A DNA stretch of 64,000 bases from Triplophysa rosa (taxonomy: Eukaryota; Chordata; Actinopteri; Cypriniformes; Nemacheilidae), in the NCBI RefSeq assembly GCF_024868665.1, contig NC_079898.1, forward strand, positions 15,112,358 to 15,176,357, given 5' to 3'. Of the stretch, positions 13,201 to 28,200 are shown piece by piece. Positions within the stretch are counted from its first letter, which is position 1. Each line of letters begins with the position of its first letter. A program made the position numbers and the translations under genes. The notes beneath the pieces are model-generated. The model saw only the letters and a program-made list of their open reading frames with translations, made no database searches and was not told the DNA's origin.

Positions 13201-16200
13201 TACCAGGAAACACGTTTTAAAGTTTGAAAAAGTTGTCCAAGGCTTGGTGGTGGTGACATTGATATCGAGCGACCGTAGCATAGTCTGTTTGTAGCCTCAT
13301 GTTAGCCTTTTACTTCTGGCGATTGTATTAAGAATACAAAAGTAACAAATGTTCTGGTAATTTCTAAACATTATCTTGATAGACAAAACAGCATAAACCT
13401 TTGTTCTCTTGTCTATTGGAAAAATGCATAGGCTTTCAGTAGAGGGAACAAGTGTGGCGCTAACTTCCGAGTTGGCCTACAAAAATACATCATCTCTGCG
13501 GCACTCTAGGTACACATATTGTTGACCACTTCATTTTCATATATTTTTTAGACACGTCTCTTGTTTGTCACCCTGTGCACACTACGCAACCGATTGCAGA
13601 TCAAGGCCACCTCAACTTTAGCTATGATAGCCAAACCGGTTCTCACAACCATAGCAACGAGAATGTTTATTTGTATCAAAACAGCTCCAAGGAAGAGCCT
13701 GCGTTCATTTCTGCACTGATTTGCATAGAACAGGAGAAAAAGAGCAGGAAATGTGGATTCTGCCATGTTTGAGGAGACATGGTGAGCAGTTTGATGTTTA
13801 TTTATTTATTTTACTCATGCCTCCCAATGCATCACATTTGTTTGAGCTTAGAGAATAGACTAGTCGCCAACTCAAAACATAAAAACGTTAAAGACGTTTT
13901 ATGTTGTGTAGTGTGCTATACATTAACTGCTCAAATGTCATTTTGCTAATATCAAACACTTTAGATTGAGTCTACAAGATTTTCTGGCCCGGTTTTTGGC
14001 AAATGGCAATTATTGCTTTGGAGTTTGTCCTAAAGCAACATGTAACCTCTTGAAACTTAAGTTTAAATAATCTAAAGAGCAGCAAAGACAAGGTCACTTT
14101 TAAAGTACTTTCAATTCTACAAATCAAGGAAAGGGACACAACACCATAAACATTTATAAGAGCGTTCTAATCTGGGGGCACAAATGATTGAGAGGGTGGC
14201 TACTCTGTAATAACATTTCTCGCAACCGCTGTCATCATCAGCTGCCATGAAAGTGTACAAGATTCAATTCACCTCAGCACAAAATAAAAGCACTATTTAA
14301 TCCCTTCATTACCGTGTGCTACAGGGTGGAACAAATGAGTTTCCACAGAGGCGACACTAGCAATCTACTGTCGGGTGTCAAAACAAACCAAATACATTTT
14401 TCATCACAGCTCAATGCACGACATCACTTTTTGACAGACCCATATGCGAGGGCTAACCATTCGATGTGGTAAAAGCGCTTTGACCATGACCGCAGCCTGA
14501 CACCTCTTGAAATAATCTCATTAAAGCTACACTGTGCTGGCAAGTAGAGAACACAGTGAAACAATTTGCAGCCATCTTTCATTTACATCACAATGTAATA
14601 GATTTAACAAGGGAGTCCAATCGGTGCGTTACTTCAGTGGCTGAATACCAGGTGGGGAAACTTACATTTACATTTAGTCATTTAGCAGACGCTTTTATAC
14701 AAAGCGACTTACAAGTTGGGTAAACAATGGAAGCAATTGGGTCAACATTAGGAAAACAAAAAGCATAAGTGTAATAAAACATGTCTCGCAAAGCCTACTA
14801 CAGTGTACAGAGCGAAGCTTTTTTATATATATATATATATATAGAGTAGAAAAGATATAGAAGTCAGAAATGATCGGTCAGGTGCTGACGGAAGAGATGT
14901 GTTTTCAGCCGATTCTTAAAGATGGCCACAGAATCTGCTGATCTTGTAGCAGCAGGCAGATCATTCCACGAATGTGGAACCGATCCAGAGAAGGTTCGTG
15001 AGAGTGATTTTTTACCTTTTTGGGATGGCACCACAAGACGTCGTTCGTTTGCAGAGTGTAAGGATCTGGCGGGTACATAAGTCTGCATTAGTGAGTGAAG
15101 ATATGGGGATGCCAAACCAGTGGTGGTCTTGTAGGCCAGGAGCAGAGTCTTGAATTTGATGCGAGCGACTATAGGGAGCCAATGTAACTTAATGAAGAGA
15201 GGGGTGACGTGTGCTCTCTTCGGTTCATTGAAGACCACTCTTGCCATTGCATTCTGGATCATCTGTAGAGGTTTGGTTGTGCAAGCAGGAAGTCCAGCTA
15301 GTAGCGCATTGCAATAGTCCAGTCTGGACAGAACAAAAGCCTGGACTAGGACCTGCGTAGCATGCTCGGATAGGAAAGGTCTAATTTTCCTGATATTGTA
15401 GAGGATGAATCTACAGGACCGAGTGGTGCTGGCAACCTGATCTGTGAAGTTTAGCTGATCATCGCTCACCACTCCCAGGTTTCTGGCCGTTCTGGAAGAT
15501 GTGATGGTTGATGAGCCCAGTTGAATGGAGAAGTTGTGATGGATCTTAGGGTCGGACGGGATTACAAGCAGTTCTGTTTTAGCAAGGTTCAGCTGCAGGT
15601 GATGGTCCTTCATCCAGAGCGAAATGTCGCTCGGGCATGTTGAAATGCGTGCAGAAACAGTCGGATCATCAGGCTGAAATGACAAGTGGAGTTGTGTATC
15701 ATCCGCATAGCAATGATAGGAAAAGCCATGTTTCCAAATGACAGAGCCAAGGGATGTAATGTATACAGAAAAGAGCAACGGCCCAAGCACTGAGCCCTGA
15801 CAACTTACTGACAACACGATTGTGAACAAATTTATTGTGCTTGTAGGGCTAGGTGGTATAAAGATGTATTCAGTTGTGACAATACAGTGTCAAATGCAAC
15901 AGATTCCACAGACCCCTTTTGAGCCGACGTCACGGCCTTAGCTGTAGGCAAACCGTGTTGAAAAACCAGCAAATGCTGGTTTGGTATGTTTTGATGCTGG
16001 TTTAAGCTGGTCATGTGCTGGTCCTTAGCTGGTTTAAAATGGTCAAACCAGCATCAAAACATACCTAATCCAGCATATGCTGTTTTTTTCAACAGGGAAA
16101 CAAGGGGAAAACTGTAGGCGGCCAATACAAATCAGCAGAGTCGGCTACATAAGGAGTTTAAAATATCATATTGCTGTGTTTTTGAGTGCCAGAATCGACA

Positions 16201-19200
16201 GAGTGAAGGCTCTAATATCTTTTGATTTGGCCTGCTGCCTGTTACGTCCAATAAACACAACGTTTATTTCGGTTAGCACCCTTTATTGCGTGTAAACATT
16301 ACAGCTTGGTGCAAAACAACAAACCTAGCACACACCGCTTCTCCCTAAAACCGCTCATGTCTTTTCCGGCGCATGCGCTTGCCCAGTACCCTGTACCGTA
16401 GTGCATGGTGTAGAAGCACACCGTACCAAAGTGCATTATATAAAAGGGAACTTAACATGTTAACACCATACCCCTACATGCTTGTTTTCGTATTCTTGCG
16501 CACTGTATCAATCTTTCAATACAGCCATCTCGACATTCAGCCACACTCAATTTGACTTCTGTGTTTGTGTTCAACTACGTGTCGTGACATCACACAGAAC
16601 CATATGCACCATGTAGCCACATTTCATAATTCAGTTTATATTTCTGCTTTTAAATTTGGGGGGGAAAGAAAGTGCATCTGCCAAACAAAACACACTCAAA
16701 TGCAAATGGATGTAGTGACAGTATGCAAATATTTGCAACGGCAACATCGACAAATCCAAAACACATTCGACTGCTTGAGCAATCCAGCGAAGTCTGAGCT
16801 CCAGACATAGAAGGTTGTTTTTGAAGCCTAAGAGTTTGTGCTGGTTTTTTCTGTCCAGCTGTGCAGCTCCATCGTGTGTCTGAGCGTGTGTGACTGAGCG
16901 TGTGTGACTGAGCGTGATCTGACTGCCAGTTACCAGCTGACATCGCATGGCACTCAACTCCCCACAGATGGAATCACTCAAGGAGGGTTCAGCCTCACCT
17001 GTCTACAGAGACAATTATTCAAGCCAGACACAAGAAACCTAGAGTCATGCTGGGAACTGGAGAATGAAGTGAGTCACAGCCTCGAATCTGACTCAAAGCA
17101 GGTGAAACAGAGCTTAATTAAAGATTCAATTTGATCAGTGATGGGAATCTGTCGCCAAAGACGTGACAGCTGAATGTAATTTGTTTGAGTAGTTTCTTCC
17201 TTCTTTTCTTCTTCATTTTGAGCAAGGTTAGGGGAATTTAAAACAAATATCGATAAAACAGATACTTGGCCACTATCACTGAGGGTTTATGGCAGTATTT
17301 TGAGAACATGGGTGCAGCGGGTATCTTTTTGGCAACAGGACACTTTATAACAACCCAGTCCAATGATCAGTGTGCTGATAGACTTGTCTCCGGGTTAAAA
17401 AAAACAAATCCTACAGAACTTTGAATCAAAATTACTAACAACCAAAAGCAGAATCAAAATGACCAAAAACCAAAAGCAGATTTAAAAATTATTTACATAT
17501 TTTTCCAAGATATAAAAGGATTATATTAGACTAGGCTATATGAATTATAGTTTATTTATATAATAGCATGGGTTATATAGTTTACAAAAACTTGGATTGT
17601 TTTAGGAAAATATAGTACATGCATAAACTCAATAGTTATAGCGCTTTTTAAAATGTTCATTGTTACTAAGCCGTTGTACATGAAACATTAACTATAAGCA
17701 ATACATTAAATTTATAAAAGAGAAAAGTATGAAGAGCAAAGTGAATAAATTCACTCCTGTTCACACACGCTCACATGACGCAAAAGGACACACACACACG
17801 TGCGCGCGCACGCACTAAAGACAACAGTAGGGCTGTAAAACTTACTTGTTTAGAAGCACCCCCTTACTAACTGTCCTACTCATAGCAAAGTAAAAGCCTA
17901 CATTGCATAGATGCAAAATTCAAGCCACGGGCTGGCATAATTTATTAAAAGGCAATCAATATGGAAAGGCGATGTAATGTTAAAAGTAATTTGACCTAAA
18001 AGTCAATTTCATGAAGGCAAGCTTTAAGAGCCTGCTGTTGACGTTGCAACACTGGATGTAACCCTCAATAGTAGACAGTCAATAACAAAACCAGCCTGTT
18101 CCAAACACTTTCATCCAGACTGGAGAGGTTGTGAGATTTTACCTCATATTCTAAAGTAGGCTGTATTTTTTATATAATTATGGTCCTTTCACAAATCATC
18201 CACTTCTTGACAGTGCCTGGCAGTTTCATCCAAGCGTGTTATGTTTTTATTATCTGTATGTTAGATTGGAGCAAATGTGAAACTCTCATTTCTAAAAAGT
18301 ACATCCTTGGCACGAGACATGGTTTAATGTTTATCAAAGCAGATCCAGCGCCTCCGCACGCTGCCTGAAAGTTGGCTGCGAGATGTAATGATTACATTGT
18401 ACCGAATTTACAACATTACATTGGGTGTGGAGGCTCTAAAGACAATAAAACCCAAGAAGTCGGTCCAGCCCCTCAAGCAAATGCAATTACAGTTTACAGT
18501 ACAGTCTGAATAAATTTTACTTAAGTCTACTAAAAAAGCTTTACTACTTGAAGAGGAAATTGCATTCATTTAGAGTCATTTACTGTTAATAACAGGATGA
18601 ATATGTAGAGGTGCACAAAGTCAAACACAGCTAAACTACCTTGTTTTCTCACTGCTGGAATGACGGAAAACCATTAGCATGTTGCCCAGGGCAGGTATTA
18701 CAAACAAAGAGCACCTGGCCACAACACAGAGGCTTTGAAGAGTCAAAATGTCCATTCACCCACCCACAGACAGCTAATCAAGCCCACCATCACAGAGTTA
18801 CTGCAATTACCTGCCGAGAGATCAACCACCCCGTTTGTGCTCAGAGCTGCGAGACTTGACCAGCTCTTGTCAAGTGTGCCTGAACGAACACTCAATTCTT
18901 CCACACGCATATCCTACAAGAACACAAGACCCCAATTAAGCACCTAAAACCCCTGTACCGGTGTACATTAAGTAGGTCTCTATCCAGAGCGATCCACACA
19001 ACTTGTGTTGCTTAAGATTCAGAACCGCTCTTGCCAAGTGTGAAGTCACTTAGTAAAAAGTGAATAGAAAGGACGATCAAATGTTAGTCTCCACGGTAGA
19101 ACAATCAAACGTCCTTGCAGAACTTCTACTGCCTCAAGTTGTACGATATTCAGGAACGAATTATTAAATGGTACAGGAACGCTGATGCAAGCCAGTAAAT

Positions 19201-22200
19201 AAAAATCTGGTTCGATCTTCAAAGCAGCACTGGCTCAATGCAGAATTGTGATTTCACTAAAGGTTCAGTTTCTATCGCAGTTGCGTCCTTGAGCAAAACA
19301 ACTGATTTCAGGTTTCTAATGGAAGGTCTTGCCAGCAAGCGCTGTAAGTCGATTTGGATGAAAAGCATCTGCTAAATGGTAACACGGTAACACCCAGCTT
19401 ATTTGAAGTGTTTGTTTAGCTGCTCTTTAAAGGGCATCTGTGCAATGAAAGCAGTCATGCAGCCAAAAAGCTAAATAAAGTTACACTGTTGCGTTCTGAT
19501 GACTTTACAGTCCTACATTACATGTGACTGGTGTTATAGAGGTGTAAAACACATTCTTTTTACCCAAAGAACAGCTGAATGGATGTGGATGAATGTTGGG
19601 TGTTGAGACACATTTTTTTTATTTTTTTTTATTTTTATTTTTTTTAAGTAATTTAACTTAATACATTCATGAATTGTCTACGGTCTCACAACTAGAGCAG
19701 CCGTACAGCTTTAAATGGGATGAATTCACATAAAAACCTATTTCAAAGCCAAACCACATATAAATACCAAAATGACAAATTCCATTTCATTTATCATTAG
19801 AGGAGCTATTACTTCTGCCACGCTTAAATTACAGACAAATGCTACATGAAGCTGCCAGTGAACGTCAATCTGAATGCGTTTCTGATGCATCAGCACTGGG
19901 CAGAGCTCGCTGGAAACCAGCTGACAGCAGCTCATTTCTATTATATGCCTGAAAACATGCTTTAAAACTCAATACACATGTGCATGCAAATTGATTTGCA
20001 TAGAATAAATAACTGAATCAATCAAGTTAAAACGTTCAGAAGACAGAGACAAAATAACTGTCAATCTTTTAGGTAGATAAACTGGAGCTCAACATCTATG
20101 CACAGAGCAGACACTTTAAGCCAAACCAATTTCACCGTGTATTCAAGCTCTATACGATCAATGTGTGTGTTCACTCACAGCAAATAGAATGCAAGACCTT
20201 GAGCTAAGAAACATGATCGTGTTCAACATTTCATGCCCCCCATATCAATACAAGACAATGGCAGGTCCCTGCTGATTTCCACCCATAAAGAAAAGAGGCT
20301 TAATTATCTTTAAGTATCTAGCCGATTGTGGACGGCAAGGTGGCACAGTAATAAAGTCATGGTCAATGTTTTATTGTAGTTAATTTACAATCATCAAAAA
20401 GTAATTGTTGACCACATCCTTCACAATCCCCAGCAGTCAGACAACTGAGCAAACAGATCAAGATTTATGAGTAAGTTTAAAGGTTTAAAAGTGATCTGTC
20501 ATTATTTACTCACCCTCATGTCATTTCAAACCTGTATGACTTTCTTACTTCTGAAGAACACAAAAGAAGATATTTTAAAGAATGTTGTATACTGGCCCCC
20601 ATTCACTTGCATTGGTTTTGTGTCCATGCAATAGAAGTGAATAGGTGCCAGTGCTGTTCGATCACTAAGTTTCTTCGAAATATCTTTACAGGTTTGAAAT
20701 GACATGAGGGTGAGTAAATGATGACAGAATTATCACTTTGGGGAGAACTATCACTTTAATACAGCCACGAATAGGACAATCTTGAGACCACAACTAATGA
20801 CACATCTCTTTTGAAACTCATTAAACTCTCTTTGTTAAGATAAGTGTATCCAATTTCACAATAAATTTGAAATTAGAAAATGAAGTCATTCTGTCAATCC
20901 AATCTCAGCAGAAAATGACTTTACATCTTTCAGCAAAATAAATGACACTGATATTTCAAATCTAAAAAAAAAGCATGCAAAAAGAATATGCAGTAAAACA
21001 ACTGTTTCTCTTGTCTACTTGCGCTGCTCCATAAACTGCTGAGGAAGTTACATCCTTGCCCGGCCTGTCATCCAAATGCTGACAAAAATATTATAACTTT
21101 CTGAATATCAGGCTGTCTCTTTAAAAGCCTCAAACTCAACATAAACCTCACTGATTCTTTAAACACATATCCAGCGTACGCAAATCCAATCTGATATTTA
21201 TTACAAGACATTTGTGCTCCAGGCTGCTCTTCTCTGGGTAAATCAAAAAGCCATGACTCCTCAGGGTCTTCTGCAAGCAGAGGAGCCTGTAACCATGGAT
21301 ACCAAGGCCCAGACTAAAAGACAAGCTCAATGAAAGCATCTACACAGCATTATTCCATCAGACTACCCACAGTTTCCAATTTTCCAATAAAACATCCAAG
21401 TGAGGTGTCCGAGTCGGCTGAATGTGTGGAAGGAGCACTAAGAGGCAACCTGACCATCACTCGAGCTGCCCAATCATCTTTAACTGCCCATGAGGAAATA
21501 TAAGACCTGGGGAGCTGGAGAGAAAAGGACATTAGAGGAGGACAGAGTGCATCTTATATACTGTACACGAATATGCTGAATTCTTAAAATGGAAATGATA
21601 AAATGAAACATTTCTGCCCTGGATGCGGATTGGTCAATACATAGTTCTGGCTGTGCTAAAGTGATATAATAATATACAGCATAGGGAGGTCCATAAAATC
21701 TGGAGAAAGTTATCCATTAGCACTTCTATTCATCTCAATGGCAGGTGCTTGGCTAGCAAAGGAGTCCTGGAAGTGCCCGGTTTGAAATCTGTGCTCATGG
21801 AAAGTCTGTTCTGAAGGAAGGATATTTTAAGCCAATGTGTAGCTAATGGGTCCATGCAAACCATGAACCCTTGGTAACGGTTTACAGTGCACAATAAACA
21901 AAACATTCAAGTTGTCTTAAAGTAGTGCCCCTGAGGGAACAAATGTCGAAAAACTTGATGAGAATGATGATGAAGGCTGGGGAAGGAGCTTCAAAGCCAA
22001 CAAAAACTCCAATGGAACCCAGAGTGATTTTACAGATTTTCTCCAGTTTACATCAGTTATCGCCTACAATAATAATCTCAGTTAAAGTGCACACATGATA
22101 AAACAATCACAACATAAACACGACAAGGCTATTGCTTAAATTCATAAGGACAGACAAAAAATCTTTATATTTATTTATATTTAAAAGAATTCGCTGGAAG

Positions 22201-25200
22201 CATCACATTCATATGCACGTCTGACACAGTCGTACCCTATATCATGAAAGGAATTACATTCATTTGATTATACTTGATATACAGGCCAACCTACAGCAAA
22301 AACCCCAAAATGGCCTTTTGTGGTTATTCTGACCACATATCAGTCCTAGCAGGTCAGGTATTGCTAGGAACAGTTCACCAAAAAATGAAAATTCTGTCAT
22401 CGTTTACTCACGCTGGTTGATCGGTGATCCGTACGGATCGTGCTCTACGGTCCGGAATGCATTTGACCCGCAGATTAACTAAGTTTATTCATCATAAATT
22501 CATTGCACTCTCTCTCTATCTGGACGAGTACAAGCACATTCCAACGTATATCTTAACTTAAACTGCTGCGTAAAGCATGCGACCAGCGGATGAACTGTAA
22601 TGATGGGTTCACACCAAACAAGAATTAAGCGATTTGCGCGAGTAAATTACATACAAAGACGCGTATAGACAAACTCGCGAGTCGCGGCAGGCGATGCGAA
22701 TGACGCGAATCGGGTGGCCAGGGGCGGACTGACCAGTAGGACATTCTGTCAAAGTCCAGAACGGCCGTCACAACGACGGCCTACGGCCGTCACAACGACG
22801 GCCTACGGCCACGACCAGGGGCGGTCCGGCCATCTGGAGTATCGGAAATTTTCCCGGTGGGCCGCTACTGTATGGGGCCGTAATGGACGCTCGGGCCAGA
22901 CAGGCGGACATTATTAACGCGAATGCACGCAACGCGAAGGCATTAGCGAGACTGACACGGATACATGTAACGCAATGACACTCCAAATATCTTTCTCTGT
23001 GTTCATAAGAACAAAGAAATGTATAGATATTTGGAGGGCGAGTAAATGATGACGGAATTTTTATTTTTGGGTGAACTGTCCCTTTAACCCTAAATTAAAA
23101 AAAGACCCAAAATGAACCAAGACACAACGCTGTCATAAGTTCCAGATACTTGTAATGACCTGTAACATTTGTTTATGCAACAGCATGAAAACATTCATTT
23201 ATTTATATAAATAAAACATTATTTATGTGAAAACACCACAGACAATTTTTCCAGCACTTACAGAACCACCCCTGCAGTTCAGCGCAGGTGGGTCATCTTT
23301 CACAAACATGCCGCTACACTGCGAGTAAAATACCAAGCTGTGATGATAAATCCTTTAATGGTATGTTTTTATATTATGCCTGTATAAAGGAATGCGCTTT
23401 GCTAACAAAAACATTCAGCGCTGACAGAAAAGAGCTGTTGTTCTAGTGCAGCTGTGGCTATCAGTTGCCACTGTAGTTTCGACAAAACTTAAGAAACTGA
23501 GAATGCAAATGTTCAGTGGTCCAATTCTTTAGTTTTTCTGAGCTTGTTCTGAATTGTGAAGAACATTATTTAGGTAAAAGGAGCTGAAGATTCGTGAAGC
23601 TAAACAAGACTAAGGGTAAAACCCAGGTGGAACAAACTGTGAGAAATCACGGTAGCGTGCAAGTGGTGCAAAGGACATTCAATGAGACAATTGTGTAGCC
23701 TTGAGCCCTCCCGTGTGTTTGTCCAGAATCCAGGTCTCTGAGGTGTGAGGGGAAGTACAGGTCTGACATGAACTGCTCCACACTGGCACAATCAGGTCAC
23801 AGGTGGAGATAAGAAAAAAAACATCCAGAATTGCATAACACTTGGATGCAGGCTTCATACTTTCTAAACATCACAAAAGGCACATTCAGAGTTATCAGTT
23901 ACCTTTACCAGTAAGCTTGAAAACCCAATGAAAATACAACAATTAAAACACTACATCTTTGTGTGTTTCTTTATTATATGCATAACTGTATGACATTCTT
24001 GTGTGAAGGAAATCATTTCTAAAATCTTTTCTATAAAATAAAAGTGAATGGGCACAGACACAGCTTTGTTTACAATTTAGTTTCGTTAAATGAAACAGCC
24101 TAGAGATACTACAAATTGAATCCTTTTGTGTTTCAAGCAAGATGTCCCAGAGGTCATTTTTAGGTAAAATACCCCTCTGATTATCTCATTAAACCAAGAC
24201 TCTTTCAGATGCGTGTGCACACAAGAAAGGGATCTAGTTATAGAGGCTTTAGTGTGTTGGTTAAATTACAACTCTGTTTCCAAACCGCCCTCTCAGATTT
24301 CTCTGGTCCGTATGCCAGGGAGTTGATCATTTTGTATTCATGCAAGGAGCTAAGCACACGGAGAAAATGACATGCAATCCGGGGAGAACTCGGGGAAACT
24401 GAGGGGCTAGGTAAAAATCTCATGAAAACAGGCTGCAACTTGAGCCTCGCTTCTGACTAAAGCCTCACAGGCCAGCTGATCATAATTACAGTTCTTCAGA
24501 GGAAACCCAAGGATGTGTAATGACAGACTGGCTGGGCCACAGACTACCCTCACCAAAGTTCTCCAAGCGTTGCCTTTCATATTCTCACTTACTGTATTCT
24601 TATACTTATAACGTTTGTAAAAACGATTAACTAGGAGAAAAGCACATCACACTATGACACATTAAGGAGTTGTTGTGGAAAAGCTTCCTAAGATGCATGT
24701 TGAGTTAGATGGACGGATCGGACAGATCCGTCACTGAATCATTGAATCACCAGCATTCAGTCGCATTAATGGCTCAGGATATACAATCATTCCTCTCAAA
24801 AACATCTGTGAAGCAACGGCAGCTGTCATCGAATATAAGCATGATGGGTTTGACAAAAGCATCTTTGATGGAAAACTGGAAACTGCAAACAGCATGTGAC
24901 AACACACACACACTCAAAAAAAGTTATTCTGTGGCTGGACTAGTCATGTCCAGTTAAGGACAAGACAGCTCCACACATGGGTTTGCTTTGACATTCTGTT
25001 CCAAAAACACTGAAATGCATTGTGTAGAAAAAAATCTGAAACCTCTGAATCTCTTACAAATAACAGTTAGCTAGAAATAGTGCATGCAAGTATATTAAAT
25101 TAAAAGTATTTTCATTGCTTTTTGAACATGAAACAAAAATTGCATAGATCCGATTAAGCACAAGCTCCACTTCAAACATATACCATCCAATACATTATAC

Positions 25201-28200
25201 TCACCACCGTTCAGTTACATGTAAAGCAAGCTGGGAACGGTTTTGTTTTATTCTTTGAACTGAAATGCACACAGTTCACAATGAAGTTGAGAATGGTTGC
25301 AATGGCTCATTTTAAATGAACAACGATGTGTAATCAGAGATTGAGGCAGCAAGAGAAGAAAAGAATAGAACAAAAAAAAGAAGAGAATGATTGGTGAGGG
25401 AGGAATGCCGGTCAATGGGTTAGCCGTGTCGCCAGAACATCCCGTTTTAATTCTCGCTGATTACTTTTAAAAGGTCAAAAGACCCTATTAAACATTGTAA
25501 TTGCATAGATGCCTGAACAACCATTCTTACAGAAATAAGTAATTTGCGCAACAGCTTTGACTGGGTGATTCCTACCAAACACCATCATGTTAAAATAAAC
25601 TTGAAACACATTAATAAAATCAATTTATACCACCCAAGGTATACTCCGTATATTATATTGTCCGATATGTAATTGTCTTCGCTTTACTGCTTCATTAATG
25701 GCAAAAATGTGACCATTTTTGTGGGCAACCAAGATAAAGTGAATAGTATATGCGGCTAGTCATGTGATCAATACAGCAAAAGGCTCAATATAAAATAATT
25801 ATGTTCTTTTATTATGATACGACTCATGTGATCGCACATGATTTTAAACTTTTATACAAAACACAATTTATCACACAGTGCAATACATTACCACGAAATA
25901 AAATACCTTAAATTCAAATTGCTTGTCACATTGGTGTCCTTGCTGAACACCAGACACACAAGCGTACAGAAGCAGAAATGTGCAAAAGTCCCATGTGATG
26001 GTTTAGATTCCTTCTGACTGGATCATTCAAGCAGCATGATACGATATGCCCGCTCACACAATAAAAAGCCTGTCATGTTTAATTAGTCTCTTTCCCTTGA
26101 ATGGCAAACAGGTCCCTGGGGTAAAAAGAAACTCCCGCTACGCCTTCAGAGAGCGGTGATAATATGTGATGAGTTGTGCAAAAAAGACGTCAGAGAGCGT
26201 GAATGCTCTTCAGGCAGGAAAGTTGGCTGTGTTGTAATTTAATGTTGCACCTCAGATTTCTCACCCAAGATAAAGACCCTGCATCTGACATTTGAAACAT
26301 TTCTCTAGTGTATCATCAAACGCAAAACGCCATTGTTTTAAAGGTCCAGTGTGTTATTTTTTGGAGGATCTATTGACAGAATTGTAATATAATATACATA
26401 ACTATGTCTTTAGAGGTGTATAAAGACCTTACATAATGAAGCGTTATGTTTTTATTATCTTAGAATGAGCTATGTCTATCTACATACACCACGGGTCCCC
26501 TCACATGGAATTCACCATGTTGTTTCTACAGAAGAAAGTTAAACTGCTCTACAAATACGTTATCTCCTTCAGCAAACAAGCGAAAACGCGAAGACATCTT
26601 TGTCCTGTGAGAGCCGCCATAGTACTTCGAAAGGGAGTGGTGGAGTGAACCATTAGTTGCAATTTGAAACTTCATTGCTAGATGGCGCTAAAATCTCCAC
26701 ATTGGTCTTAAACAATGCCTGTCCCAGCAACAGAGGGTAAACACACACAGGCAAGGGCATGGACCCAACAGACAGATATGTTGCATTACTACATAGTAAC
26801 TCTTTAGATCAATGGCATATTCCAGTAATAAATTATATATTCTTTTTATTCATTTCAGATTTATTTAGGCTAATATTCAGACTGGCAGTAATCATGTCCC
26901 ATCATCTATCAAAAGTTCAGTTCACCACATATTAAAATTGGAAGATGGTGTCATCAGTTATTTCCAACTAGCGTAAGAAGGGAAAGACTAATGTGATGAG
27001 AGACACATTAAAGTTACACCGCTGACCTCACAATCCCACGACTGACCAATCAGAATGAAGTATTTCAGAAAGCCTTGTAATAAACTGCTGTATACTCCGT
27101 TTTAGATTGGGGCTTAACAGACCTCACGCTTGCCAACAGAATAATGTTTGAGAGCTGTGGCGCCGGTGCAGAAAGGGATAAAACATGCTGCTTGCTTTTG
27201 TCTCGTTCTAGTTAACGCAATTTTTAGATTAAAGCATGATTACCTCAATTACCAGGAAAAGGGCATCTACTTTCCAAGCGTTCGGGATGGGGGAGCTAAA
27301 AGGCTAAAAATACATTATTCCCATACATGGAAAAGGTTTGAAAGGTTCTTTGCAGAGTTTTCTGGAGAAACAACACAAATCCTCTGGTTTCCTATTGCAC
27401 ACGAGCACTTGTTCTTATTGTGATAATGCAATTACAAATAATGCAGACTTAACCTGTAAAGCATGCTCGCATGTCCGGAGAAGCCCAAAATACCCACAAC
27501 ACCCCACAATCACTGATAAAAGCCTCCTTCTACTTCAACCTTTACCATTTCTGGACAGACATTTCAAATCTATGATTCGAAGGAGGAAAAATTGGAGACA
27601 AGCTGAAACATGAGATAGAATGTGGAAAGTATGGACACGAGTGGTGCTGCCTGTCATTGCTGCAGGTAAACAAATGGGTTCAGCGATATAAAAAGTAAAC
27701 CGTGAATCTAAAGTACATTTCAATATGGCAGATGCTAAATAATGATGCATTTTAAAAATCAGATACATGTACACTACTGTTTCGGGTCAAAATGGTATTA
27801 TTAAAAACCTTTTTATTTCAATAAATCAGCTTCCGTCTTCCCTCAAACAAGACTTTGACGGCATCCATTTTATTGTCAAAAATAAAATAAGTTCACAAAA
27901 ATCCATAACCTTCCTGACCCAAAACTGCCAATATCATACCCACATCTATACTGGTCACAGCTACAAGTCCAAAGTGAATTGAAGGAAAATTGTTTACTGT
28001 GCAGATTAAGTAGTTTGAATCATTAAAAATAAAGTCCCTGTGGGACATTCTAAAACACTTAATGAGAAACACTTAACGTGGATTAATGTATTACAACAAC
28101 AAACCAGGGAGAAGCAAATATATCTCGCACTTCCCTTGTCATAAAAGCTATCGACTGCCAAAATGAAGCTCTAATCTCAGGAGACTATATTTTTATGTTA

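Noticed and set aside
14661..14720. tRNA-derived SINE at the LINE 3' end
   Set aside because: The tail is shared by L2 LINEs and SINEs, and here it continues directly into the LINE reverse transcriptase frame. No A/B box promoter is evident.
16631..16981. Overlapping 116- and 97-codon minus-strand frames
   Set aside because: Their content comes from the GTGTGACTGAGCG tandem repeat and AT-rich DNA, and they overlap each other in different frames.
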